Below, piece by piece: positions 7,517-14,648 of a DNA stretch of 23,675 nt. The position numbers were made by a program, and so were the translations under genes. The notes under the pieces were generated by a model, which was given only the letters and a program-made list of their open reading frames with translations, did no database searches and was not told where the DNA came from. Position 1 is the stretch's first letter; every line of letters begins with the position of its first letter. The DNA comes from UBA2653 sp964572685 (GTDB lineage Bacteria > Pseudomonadota > Gammaproteobacteria > Legionellales > Legionellaceae). The DNA is taken from positions 1-23,675 of the forward strand of contig CAZNFJ010000029.1 in the NCBI GenBank assembly GCA_964572685.1. The letters run 5' to 3'.

Positions 7517-8241
7517 ATAGTGAACTCTTTCATCGAGCTGATTTCTTCCACTTTGATGGGATCGTTAAAATATATACTTAGACTATTATTTCCAATTTGA
7601 ATTTTTGGAATCACAGGTAATTGAGCATCCAGCTTTAAAACGATTAATTGACAAACAGGATTGCCATTGATGAGTTGATGATAATAGTTTTGATTAACCT
7701 GAACTTGTGAGTAGTGAATAAAAAATCTTAAAATATTCATGTACACTTGAACAATACTTTCAATTTCTTGCAAATCGTTGAGCCAGCTTTTAAGACATTC
7801 TTTTCGGTAATGACCGGGCTGATGTAACCATCGATATAATTGAGGGGTTTGCAGTTCACATTCCTGCCAGTTTTCCTGAATGCGCATGCGCAGGGATTGT
7901 AAAAACTGATCTTGAAAAATGGGTGATGATAGACGATTTACACAGTTTTGTAAGTGAATAGACGTTTCTTCAAATTTTTGCCATAGATCAGGTGCTTGTT
8001 GAGGCAATACTTTGGACAAAGTATATTCAAGTCGAATAAATTCCTTTGTGTAACGACTTCTTAGTTCGGGCTTTTCGATAATTTTGAGCAGTTCTATGAT
8101 GTTTTTTAGCGCATAATGGTGCGTAATGGGATGTGATTCATGCAAACCTTCACGAATATAGGCCAGCAAATTTTCAATTCTAATCGAGACTATGGGTAAG
8201 AATTGAGGAGATTGTTGGTAAATAATATCTTGTGTTTGCAT
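7492..8241 (-). CDS. zapD: ZapD, cell division protein binding FtsZ
   Basis: ZapD (YacF) crosslinks FtsZ filaments at the Z ring in the cytoplasm. The middle and end match E. coli ZapD: LQTPQLYRWLHQPGHYR corresponds to FDLPTLHIWLHLPQAQR, and LIVLKLDAQLPVIPKI to LLRLNLSLDSQLYPQI. From the ATG at 8241 the protein starts MQTQ, exactly as in E. coli, and is 249 aa against 247, so I prefer this start over the TTG at 8301. No strong Shine-Dalgarno is visible; a TATAAT lies just upstream on the minus strand (8255-8250), which would give a very short leader. In E. coli the order is secA, mutT, yacG, zapD on neighbouring segments; here zapD is inverted and yacG is missing. The tail overlaps mutT by 25 bases. 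Confidence 0.85.
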   Translation of the reverse strand: MQTQDIIYQQSPQFLPIVSIRIENLLAYIREGLHESHPITHHYALKNIIELLKIIEKPELRSRYTKEFIRLEYTLSKVLPQQAPDLWQKFEETSIHLQNCVNRLSSPIFQDQFLQSLRMRIQENWQECELQTPQLYRWLHQPGHYRKECLKSWLNDLQEIESIVQVYMNILRFFIHYSQVQVNQNYYHQLINGNPVCQLIVLKLDAQLPVIPKIQIGNNSLSIYFNDPIKVEEISSMKEFTIQLGISRL

Positions 8242-8318
8242 AGTTCCATGCATTATAGTCGTCATATACAAAGAGATTATCATAAAATATTGTGAAATCA
8301 AAATTTAAGGAGTAAAGA

Positions 8319-8756
8319 ATGCAATTTAAAACCTATGTATATGGTATATTGTTTATTTTTAGCTTGGTCAGTCAATCTTTTGCCTCTATTGTGGGTTTGT
8401 GGGAAACCATAGATGATAGAACCGGTCAAAAAAAAGCGGTGGTTCGCATTTACAAAAAAAATGATAAATATTTTGCTGATATTGTTAAAGTATACTGGAA
8501 AGCAAATGATTCAAAAGTGTGTTTGCACTGCAAAGATGCTGCTCGAAAAAATCAACCTATTGAAGGTATGAATTTTCTTTGGGACTTAAAAAAACATTCA
8601 AATGCATTGTGGGACGATGGTCGTATTTTAGATCCCCATAATGGCCAGGTTTATCGGGTACGCATTAAACAAAATAAAAATGCATTATTTGTCAGAGCAT
8701 TTATAGGGATGCCGCTATTGGGACGTACGCAAGAATGGCATCGCTATCATGCATAA
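8319..8756 (+). CDS. Exported DUF2147 family protein
   Basis: The protein is 145 aa with a signal peptide, probably cleaved after residue 22 (SQSFA|S). The mature part has the DUF2147 pattern: GLWETIDDRTGQ..AVVRIYKK at the start, a C-x2-C pair (VCLHCKD), PIEGMNFLWDLKK, ILDPHNGQVYRVRI, and LLGRTQEWHR at the end. This small beta-rich domain is common in proteobacterial periplasmic proteins; its biochemical role is unknown. A good AAGGAG site lies 7 bases before the ATG. It starts 77 bases from zapD, divergently, and is followed after 38 bases by dnaB. Confidence 0.88.
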   Translation: MQFKTYVYGILFIFSLVSQSFASIVGLWETIDDRTGQKKAVVRIYKKNDKYFADIVKVYWKANDSKVCLHCKDAARKNQPIEGMNFLWDLKKHSNALWDDGRILDPHNGQVYRVRIKQNKNALFVRAFIGMPLLGRTQEWHRYHA

Positions 8757-8769
8757 GTTATAATATAAC
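8757..8769 (+). promoter_or_regulatory. Possible -10 element/palindrome before dnaB
   Basis: A perfect 13-base palindrome GTTATAATATAAC begins right after the DUF2147 stop and contains TATAAT (8759-8764). The -35 region is poor (TGGCAT at 17 bases), and a T6 run follows at 8773-8778, so it may be a weak promoter for dnaB or merely AT-rich sequence. Confidence 0.3.
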
Positions 8770-8794
8770 AATTTTTTAAAGTGTAGGGTATAAA

Positions 8795-10177
8795 ATGACT
8801 ATCACACGTACTAAGCCTCCATCACAAGAAGTGGAGCTCAAACGTCCACCTTATTCCATGGAAGCGGAACAAGCGATTCTGGGTGGATTGATGCTCGACA
8901 ATCAGGCCTGGGATAAAGTTCAAGATAAATTGTGTGCGGATGATTTTTATCGTACAGAACACCGTATTTTATATAAAACCATTGAACATTTAGCCAGTCG
9001 ACAACAACCTTTTGATGTGATCACCATCTTAAACGGCCTAAGTCTTGGTGAAGAGCTCGATTTAGCCGGTGGTGAATCCTATCTCTTTGAATTGGCCAAT
9101 AATACCCCAAGTGTGGCCAATATTGTAGCCTATGCCAGCATTGTTCGTGAGAAGTCTGTTCAAAGACAATTGATTCATGTGGCCAATGAAATAGCCGATA
9201 TGGCTTATCATCCAAAAGACCGTGCAGTGGTTGATTTGTTAGATCAAGCTGAACAAAAGGTATTTGCTATCGCCGAACAAACCCCCACCCAGGGTGGTCC
9301 AATTAATATTAAGAGTGTTTTGTCACGCGCCGTTGAAAAGATTGATGAACTCTATCATAAAGGTACTGCTATTACCGGAATTCCAACTGGTTTAAGAGAT
9401 TTGGATCATTTGACTTCTGGTTTACAGCCTTCTGATCTGGTGATTGTTGCAGGTCGTCCATCTATGGGTAAAACCACACTCACCATGAATATGGCCGAAC
9501 ATGCGGCGATGGTTGGAAAAAAACCTGTTTTGGTCTTTTCTATGGAGATGCCAGCAGAATCGCTTGCTATGCGTATGATGTCTTCATTAGGGCGCATAAA
9601 TCAGCATAATATTCGTACAGGACAATTGACTGATGATGATTGGCCTAGAATCACTTCGGCAGTGCACATGTTATCGGATGCCCCTTTGTTTATTGATGAC
9701 ACCCCGGGTCTTTCACCTGCTGAAATGCGTGCACGAGCACGACGTTTGATGCGAGAGGAAGGGCAGTTGGGTTTAATTGTGGTCGACTATTTACAGTTAA
9801 TGCAAGTGCCTGGTTTCAAAGGTGATAATCGAACTGCTGAGATTTCAGAAATTTCCAGAAGCTTGAAATCTTTGGCCAAGGAATTGCATGTTCCTGTTAT
9901 CGCTTTATCGCAGCTTAATCGAAGTCTGGAGCAACGGCAGGACAAACGCCCCGTCATGTCTGATTTACGTGAATCGGGTGCAATTGAGCAGGATGCTGAC
10001 GTGATTTGTTTTATTTATAGAGATGAAGTTTATAATTCAGAAAGTCCTGATAAGGGATGTGCTGAAATCATTATTGCTAAGCAAAGAAATGGTCCAATTG
10101 GTAGGGTCAAGGTAGCCTTTCTTGGTCAATTTACGCGCTTTGAAGATTTAGCGCATTCTGGCTTAATAGGTGACTAA
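8795..10177 (+). CDS. dnaB: Replicative DNA helicase DnaB
   Basis: DnaB is the hexameric 5'-3' helicase that unwinds DNA at the replication fork and binds primase and the clamp loader. The N-terminal domain is at about 18-125 (PPYSMEAEQAILGGLMLD) and the RecA-like ATPase domain at about 185-455. Walker A is GRPSMGKTT at 220-228, Walker B LIVVDYLQLM at 327-336, and IIAKQRNGPIG near 426-436 contains the arginine-finger segment. Its length of 460 aa is close to the E. coli 471. There is no intein at the P-loop. An AGGG site precedes the ATG. The stop is 2 bases before alr, an arrangement also found in E. coli (dnaB-alr). Confidence 0.98.
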   Translation: MTITRTKPPSQEVELKRPPYSMEAEQAILGGLMLDNQAWDKVQDKLCADDFYRTEHRILYKTIEHLASRQQPFDVITILNGLSLGEELDLAGGESYLFELANNTPSVANIVAYASIVREKSVQRQLIHVANEIADMAYHPKDRAVVDLLDQAEQKVFAIAEQTPTQGGPINIKSVLSRAVEKIDELYHKGTAITGIPTGLRDLDHLTSGLQPSDLVIVAGRPSMGKTTLTMNMAEHAAMVGKKPVLVFSMEMPAESLAMRMMSSLGRINQHNIRTGQLTDDDWPRITSAVHMLSDAPLFIDDTPGLSPAEMRARARRLMREEGQLGLIVVDYLQLMQVPGFKGDNRTAEISEISRSLKSLAKELHVPVIALSQLNRSLEQRQDKRPVMSDLRESGAIEQDADVICFIYRDEVYNSESPDKGCAEIIIAKQRNGPIGRVKVAFLGQFTRFEDLAHSGLIGD

Positions 10178-10179
10178 AA

Positions 10180-11268
10180 ATGCGTCCAACAGTCTTGCAT
10201 ATTGATAGACAGGCCTTATTACACAACTATTGCGTCATTTCACAACAAGCGCCACAATCAAAAGTGATTGCCATGGTAAAGTCAAATGCATATGGTTGTG
10301 GACTGGAATATGTCGTTCGTGCATTATCTAATCAAATTTATGCGTTTGGTGTGGCTTGTGTCGCTGAGGCCATGGCTATTCGGGCCTGGGGAGTTGATGA
10401 TACTTGTTTAATATTTCAAGGTGTTCACCAAGGGCATGAATGGCAATTGGCTGCCCAAAATGGCTTTGAAGTTGTTTTGCATCAGCATGAGCAGTTGAAG
10501 TGGTTGTTGGAAACCCCCTTATCTAAACCTGTTCGTATTTGGATAAAGATCAATACAGGCATGCATCGTCTCGGATTCCCGCCCAAAGATGTGGCCTATG
10601 TGGAGAAGGTTTTAAGAGCCTGTCCTTGGGTGGAATCGAATATTGGTCTCATGACACATTTTGCCTGTGCTGATATCCCAGATCATTCTTTGAACCAACA
10701 ACAGATTCAGTTATGGATGAATCTGTCTAAAGACTGGCCAGGCTCGACCAGCGCATGCAATTCAGCGGCCATTTGGAGTTTTCCTGAGTGCCATGGTACT
10801 CATGTTCGCCCTGGCATATCGCTTTATGGTGTCTCTCCTTTTGCAAAGCAAACAGCAAAATCTCTTTCATTAAAACCGGTGATGCGATATTGTTCTGCGC
10901 TCATGACGATTTGGGACTATCCTGCAGGTATTACCATTGGTTACGGTGCAACATTTATCACGCAAAGACCCTCTCGAATTGGGGTAGTAGCTGTTGGATA
11001 TGGTGATGGTTACCCAAGACATATACACCCCGGGGCATCTGTTTGGATTGCAGGTCAACTTGCTCCGATCATTGGTAGAATTTCTATGGACATGATGACC
11101 GTTGATTTGACAGATTGTACTGGTGTTCAATTGGGAGATCACGTAGAATTATGGGGTGAAAACCTGCCGATTGAAAAAATTGCAGAGCAAGCAGGTACCA
11201 TACCTTACGAACTGATGTGTCAGGTATGTCCTAGAGAACGTTTATTAGAACTTTATATCAAAAGGTGA
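10180..11268 (+). CDS. alr: Alanine racemase (PLP-dependent)
   Basis: Alr interconverts L- and D-alanine and supplies D-alanine for peptidoglycan. The PLP lysine is K34 in AMVKSNAYGCG and the second catalytic base is Y255 in ITIGYGATF; GYGDGYPR (273-280) and GRISMDMMTVDLT (299-311) are further family signatures. At 362 aa it has full length for the bacterial biosynthetic enzyme. The start is fixed by the AGGTGA site that lies in the last codons of dnaB. It is co-transcribed with dnaB, and a few genes downstream ald uses L-alanine, so both fates of alanine are encoded in one gene run. Confidence 0.97.
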   Translation: MRPTVLHIDRQALLHNYCVISQQAPQSKVIAMVKSNAYGCGLEYVVRALSNQIYAFGVACVAEAMAIRAWGVDDTCLIFQGVHQGHEWQLAAQNGFEVVLHQHEQLKWLLETPLSKPVRIWIKINTGMHRLGFPPKDVAYVEKVLRACPWVESNIGLMTHFACADIPDHSLNQQQIQLWMNLSKDWPGSTSACNSAAIWSFPECHGTHVRPGISLYGVSPFAKQTAKSLSLKPVMRYCSALMTIWDYPAGITIGYGATFITQRPSRIGVVAVGYGDGYPRHIHPGASVWIAGQLAPIIGRISMDMMTVDLTDCTGVQLGDHVELWGENLPIEKIAEQAGTIPYELMCQVCPRERLLELYIKR

Positions 11269-11275
11269 GAATGAG

Positions 11276-11719
11276 ATGAAAAAAATTGCTTTATTAACCT
11301 TTACTCTCATGCTTGGAGGCTGTGCAAATATAACCAACGAACAAGTTGGTTCAGTTGCAGGTGGTGTTGCTGGTGGGTTGTTAGGAAGCACCCTTGGCGG
11401 AGGATCTGGTAAAGTTATTGCAGCTGCTGGTGGTGCTTTTATTGGTACTGTTTTGGGAGCACAAATTGGTAAATACATGGATAAGGTCGATCGCATGCAA
11501 ATGCAAGCAGCCTTAGAAAACACCCCAACTGGTGAAACCAAAGTTTGGCGTAATCCTGATAATGGTAATCAATTTCGCATATCTCCCACTCGTACATATT
11601 ATCGTAACGATCACCCTTGTCGAGAATATGTCTCCAATGCAATTATTGGTGGTAAACAAGAAAAAATAGTCGGTCAGGCTTGTCGACAAGGTGATGGCAG
11701 TTGGCGTATCGTGAGTTAA
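11276..11719 (+). CDS. Glycine-zipper outer-membrane lipoprotein (17 kDa antigen/RT0821-Lpp0805 type)
   Basis: Signal peptide with lipobox LGGC, lipidated Cys16. Residues about 26-65 form a glycine zipper (GSVAGGVAGGLLGSTLGGGSG then AAAGGAFIGTVLGAQIG), typical of the Rickettsia 17 kDa surface antigen family, followed by a C-terminal globular part with WRNPDNGNQFRISPTRTYY, two conserved Cys in HPCREY and GQACRQGDG, and a final GSWRIVS. Such proteins sit in the outer membrane; the exact role is not established. The start lies 7 bases after alr, with the GGTGAG site at the alr stop. Likely in the dnaB-alr transcript. Confidence 0.9.
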   Translation: MKKIALLTFTLMLGGCANITNEQVGSVAGGVAGGLLGSTLGGGSGKVIAAAGGAFIGTVLGAQIGKYMDKVDRMQMQAALENTPTGETKVWRNPDNGNQFRISPTRTYYRNDHPCREYVSNAIIGGKQEKIVGQACRQGDGSWRIVS

Positions 11720-11766
11720 AGCGAATGTAATGGATGAAGTGACCTAATTTAAAGGAGGGAAGGTCC

Positions 11767-12510
11767 ATGTTGAAAATTCTTGTTCCAGTTAAACGTGTCG
11801 TTGATCCGTATGTGCGTATACGCGTGCAATCGGGGGGATGTGGAATTGATACGCAATCATTGAAAATGGTCATGAACCCGTTTGATGAAATCGCGCTGGA
11901 AGAAGCCATTCGATTAAAAGAAAAAGGCCTGGTCAGTCAAATCATTATCGCGTCTATTGGTGATAACGCTTGTCAAGAAACCTTAAGACATGGGTTGGCA
12001 TTGGGTGCTGATGAAGCGATTTTGATTGACAATACTCAAGCATGCAGTTCTTATGATTTTGCTCAATTGTTAAAAGCATTGGTGGAAGAGGAGCAAATCG
12101 AACTGGTTCTCATGGGCAAACAAGCAATTGATAGCGATGCCAATCAAACTCCTCAAATGCTTGCAGCACTGTTAGACTGGCCACAAGCCACCTTTGTTTC
12201 CAAAGTGAGTATCCAAGGAAAAATAGCAGAGCTTGTGCGTGAAACAGATATTGGACTTGAAACCATGCAGATTAACCTCCCTGCGGTTGTCAGCGTAGAT
12301 TTGCGTTTAAATGAACCGCGTTATGCAAGTTTGCCCAATATCATGCGTGCAAAAAGCAAGCCTTTGAAAGTTGTGAGCATGACCTTGACTTCAGAGAAAC
12401 CCTTCTCTCAAGTGGATAAGATCATGCCGCCCATGGTGCGTCAAAAGGGCGTGATGTTATCAGATGTTCAAGAGTTGATTGAAAAAATCAAACCCGTCTT
12501 GTTTTCATAA
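11767..12510 (+). CDS. etfB: Electron transfer flavoprotein beta subunit
   Basis: EtfB with EtfA forms the soluble FAD/AMP heterodimer that takes electrons from acyl-CoA and other dehydrogenases and passes them to ETF-quinone oxidoreductase. It has the family start MLKILVPVKRVVDPYVRIRV, the block NPFDEIALEEAIRLKE, LVLMGKQAIDSDANQTPQML, and the ETF-beta signature VDLRLNEPRYASLPNIMRAK. At 247 aa it is the usual length. A very strong AAAGGAGGGAAGG stretch precedes the ATG. It is 47 bases after the lipoprotein gene with no clear terminator between, so it may share that transcript. Confidence 0.97.
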   Translation: MLKILVPVKRVVDPYVRIRVQSGGCGIDTQSLKMVMNPFDEIALEEAIRLKEKGLVSQIIIASIGDNACQETLRHGLALGADEAILIDNTQACSSYDFAQLLKALVEEEQIELVLMGKQAIDSDANQTPQMLAALLDWPQATFVSKVSIQGKIAELVRETDIGLETMQINLPAVVSVDLRLNEPRYASLPNIMRAKSKPLKVVSMTLTSEKPFSQVDKIMPPMVRQKGVMLSDVQELIEKIKPVLFS

Positions 12511-12522
12511 GGATGAGAAGCG

Positions 12523-13467
12523 ATGAGTACATTAATTTGGATTGAGCATGATGAAACCAATTTTCATCCAAGCACACGTCATTTAGTGACGGCAGCTCTT
12601 CAACTAGGACAACCTATTACAGCACTTGTACTTGGGAAATCTGCCGAAACTGTTGCGCAATCTGTTGCACAAATCGAAGGGGTTTCAAAAGTATTAACCA
12701 GCAAGGCAAGTTATTATTTTCCATTTCGCGCAGAACCCATAGCTAAAATGTTGGCACATGTGGCTTTTGACTTTGAAAGTGTTCTCGCTGCTGCCACGAC
12801 TACGGGCAAAAATATCATGCCGAGAATGGCCGCTTTGTGTCAACAGCCTATGCAAAGTGATGTGGTTAAAATCATTTCTCAAAAAACGTTTATACGCCCC
12901 ATTTATGCCGGTAATGCACTGGTGCAAGAAACATTTTTAGATGTGAAATCCATTTTGACCATTCGTGCCAGTGCATTTGATAAAGTCATCACATCACAAA
13001 CGGCTTGTCCTATTGAGTCTTTAGAACCTATGGCAGATGATTCACGCTCAACAGTGATTTCAGTTGCGAAATCCGATAGCGAGCAAGTTGATTTACAAAC
13101 TGCGCGGGTGGTGGTGTCTGGTGGTCGAGGCTTAGGAACTGCGGAAAATTTTAAACTGATTGAAGATTTTGCCAAATTGTTGGGGGCGGCCGTTGGTGCC
13201 TCTCGAGCGGCTGTGGATGCAGGATTTGTGCCGAATGATTATCAAGTGGGACAAACCGGAAAAATTGTAGCACCTGAATTATATATTGCCATCGGTATAT
13301 CGGGTGCTATACAGCATCTTGCAGGGATGAAAGATTCAAAAATAATAGTGGCCTTGAACAAAGATGCCGAGGCTCCTATTTTTGAAGTCGCAGACTATGG
13401 TTTAGTGGGTGATTTATTTATCCTCTTACCGGCGTTAATGAAGGAAATCGAGAAACTTTCTCATTAG
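12523..13467 (+). CDS. etfA: Electron transfer flavoprotein alpha subunit
   Basis: EtfA carries the FAD of the ETF heterodimer. The C-terminal FAD domain is clear: VVVSGGRGLGTAENF (196-210), GASRAAVDAGF (225-235), QVGQTGKIVAPELYIAIGISG (241-261, the FAD-binding signature) and ALNKDAEAPIFEVADYGLVGD (277-297). At 314 aa it is of normal length. It follows etfB by 12 bases with a GGATGAG site. An ETF-quinone oxidoreductase gene or a partner dehydrogenase is not in the window, except that ald follows after 14 bases; Ald itself uses NAD, not ETF. Confidence 0.97.
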   Translation: MSTLIWIEHDETNFHPSTRHLVTAALQLGQPITALVLGKSAETVAQSVAQIEGVSKVLTSKASYYFPFRAEPIAKMLAHVAFDFESVLAAATTTGKNIMPRMAALCQQPMQSDVVKIISQKTFIRPIYAGNALVQETFLDVKSILTIRASAFDKVITSQTACPIESLEPMADDSRSTVISVAKSDSEQVDLQTARVVVSGGRGLGTAENFKLIEDFAKLLGAAVGASRAAVDAGFVPNDYQVGQTGKIVAPELYIAIGISGAIQHLAGMKDSKIIVALNKDAEAPIFEVADYGLVGDLFILLPALMKEIEKLSH

Positions 13468-13481
13468 TATGGAGATTTATT

Positions 13482-14600
13482 ATGTTGGTTGGTGTACCCA
13501 AGGAAATTAAAACTCATGAATATCGCGTGGGATTAACCCCTAGTAGTGTTCGTGAAATTATTCGCGCTGGCGCTGATGTTATCATTGAAAAAAATGCAGG
13601 CCTTGGCATTGGTATCGATGATAATGGATATATATCAGCAGGAGCTCGCATTGCTGCCAATGCCGATGAAATCTATGCATTATCCGATTTAATTGTCAAA
13701 GTGAAAGAACCTCAACCTGAAGAGTGTTTAAAACTCAGAGAAAATCAAACACTTTTTACTTATTTACATTTAGCCCCCGATCCATATCAAGCGAAATTAC
13801 TCAAGGCTTCAGGAACAACAGCCATTGCTTATGAAACAGTGACTCAAGCGGATGGCGGACTACCTTTATTGACACCGATGTCACAAGTTGCAGGACGGAT
13901 GTCTGTGCAAGCAGGTGCGCATTGTCTAGAAAAAGCCCAAGGTGGCAGTGGGGTTCTTTTAGGTGGCGTTCCCGGTGTTGAGCCAGGACATGTGGTCATT
14001 ATCGGTGGCGGTGTGGTAGGCATGCATGCTGCTCAAATGGCTTTGGGTCTTGGCGCTCAAGTAACCATATTAGATAAGTCTTTGGTTCGTATTCAGCAAC
14101 TACAAAGTCAGTTTGGTCCTTTTTTAAATACAATTTATGCGACTCAGGAAAATATTGAACGATATGTTCGTGAGGCCGATTGTGTGATTGGTGCGGTATT
14201 GATTCCAGGTGCAGCAGCGCCTAAATTAGTCACGCGTGATATTTTACGTGAGATGCGTCCAGGCTCTGTGGTTGTGGATGTCGCGATTGACCAAGGTGGA
14301 TGTATTGAAACCAGTCATCCTACCACGCATCATGAACCGACTTATATCACCGAAGGCATTATTCACTACTGTGTGGCCAATATGCCAGGTGCAGTTCCAC
14401 GCACTTCTACATTTGCTTTAAATAATGCAACCTTGCCATTTATTTTAAATTTGGTGAGCAAAGGTGTTAAAACTGCATTATTGGATGATAAGCATTTCCT
14501 CAATGGCTTAAATGTCCACAAAGGAATCATTACTTGTGCAGCCGTGGCACGAGATCTTAATGATGAGTTTATGGATGCCACTAAAGCTTTAGCAGGTTAA
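13482..14600 (+). CDS. ald: Alanine dehydrogenase (NAD-dependent)
   Basis: Ald converts L-alanine, NAD+ and water to pyruvate, ammonium and NADH, reversibly. Family features: start MLVGVPKEIKTHEYRVGLTP, active-site lysine in VKVKEPQ (K73/K75) and histidine H96 in YLHLAPD, the Rossmann loop IIGGGVVGMHAA (173-184) with D198 for NAD ribose, D270 in VDVAIDQGG, and CVANMPGAVPRTST. Its length of 372 aa is typical. A GGAG site precedes the ATG. The gene ends the plus-strand run dnaB-alr-lipoprotein-etfBA-ald and is followed by a hairpin. It may let the cell use host or cell-wall alanine as carbon source; this is inference from the enzyme alone. Confidence 0.97.
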   Translation: MLVGVPKEIKTHEYRVGLTPSSVREIIRAGADVIIEKNAGLGIGIDDNGYISAGARIAANADEIYALSDLIVKVKEPQPEECLKLRENQTLFTYLHLAPDPYQAKLLKASGTTAIAYETVTQADGGLPLLTPMSQVAGRMSVQAGAHCLEKAQGGSGVLLGGVPGVEPGHVVIIGGGVVGMHAAQMALGLGAQVTILDKSLVRIQQLQSQFGPFLNTIYATQENIERYVREADCVIGAVLIPGAAAPKLVTRDILREMRPGSVVVDVAIDQGGCIETSHPTTHHEPTYITEGIIHYCVANMPGAVPRTSTFALNNATLPFILNLVSKGVKTALLDDKHFLNGLNVHKGIITCAAVARDLNDEFMDATKALAG

Positions 14601-14610
14601 TTCGTATAAG

Positions 14611-14640
14611 CCAAACCCGTCGTTCCGGGTTTGGTGTTTA
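14611..14640 (+). terminator. Probable terminator after ald
   Basis: CCAAACCC (14611-14618) and GGGTTTGG (14627-14634) form a perfect 8-base stem with an 8-base loop, followed by TGTTTA. It starts 10 bases after the ald stop. The T-run is short, and the stem could also serve the convergent 1562-aa gene, whose stop is at 14649. Confidence 0.65.
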
Positions 14641-14648
14641 ACTCCATC

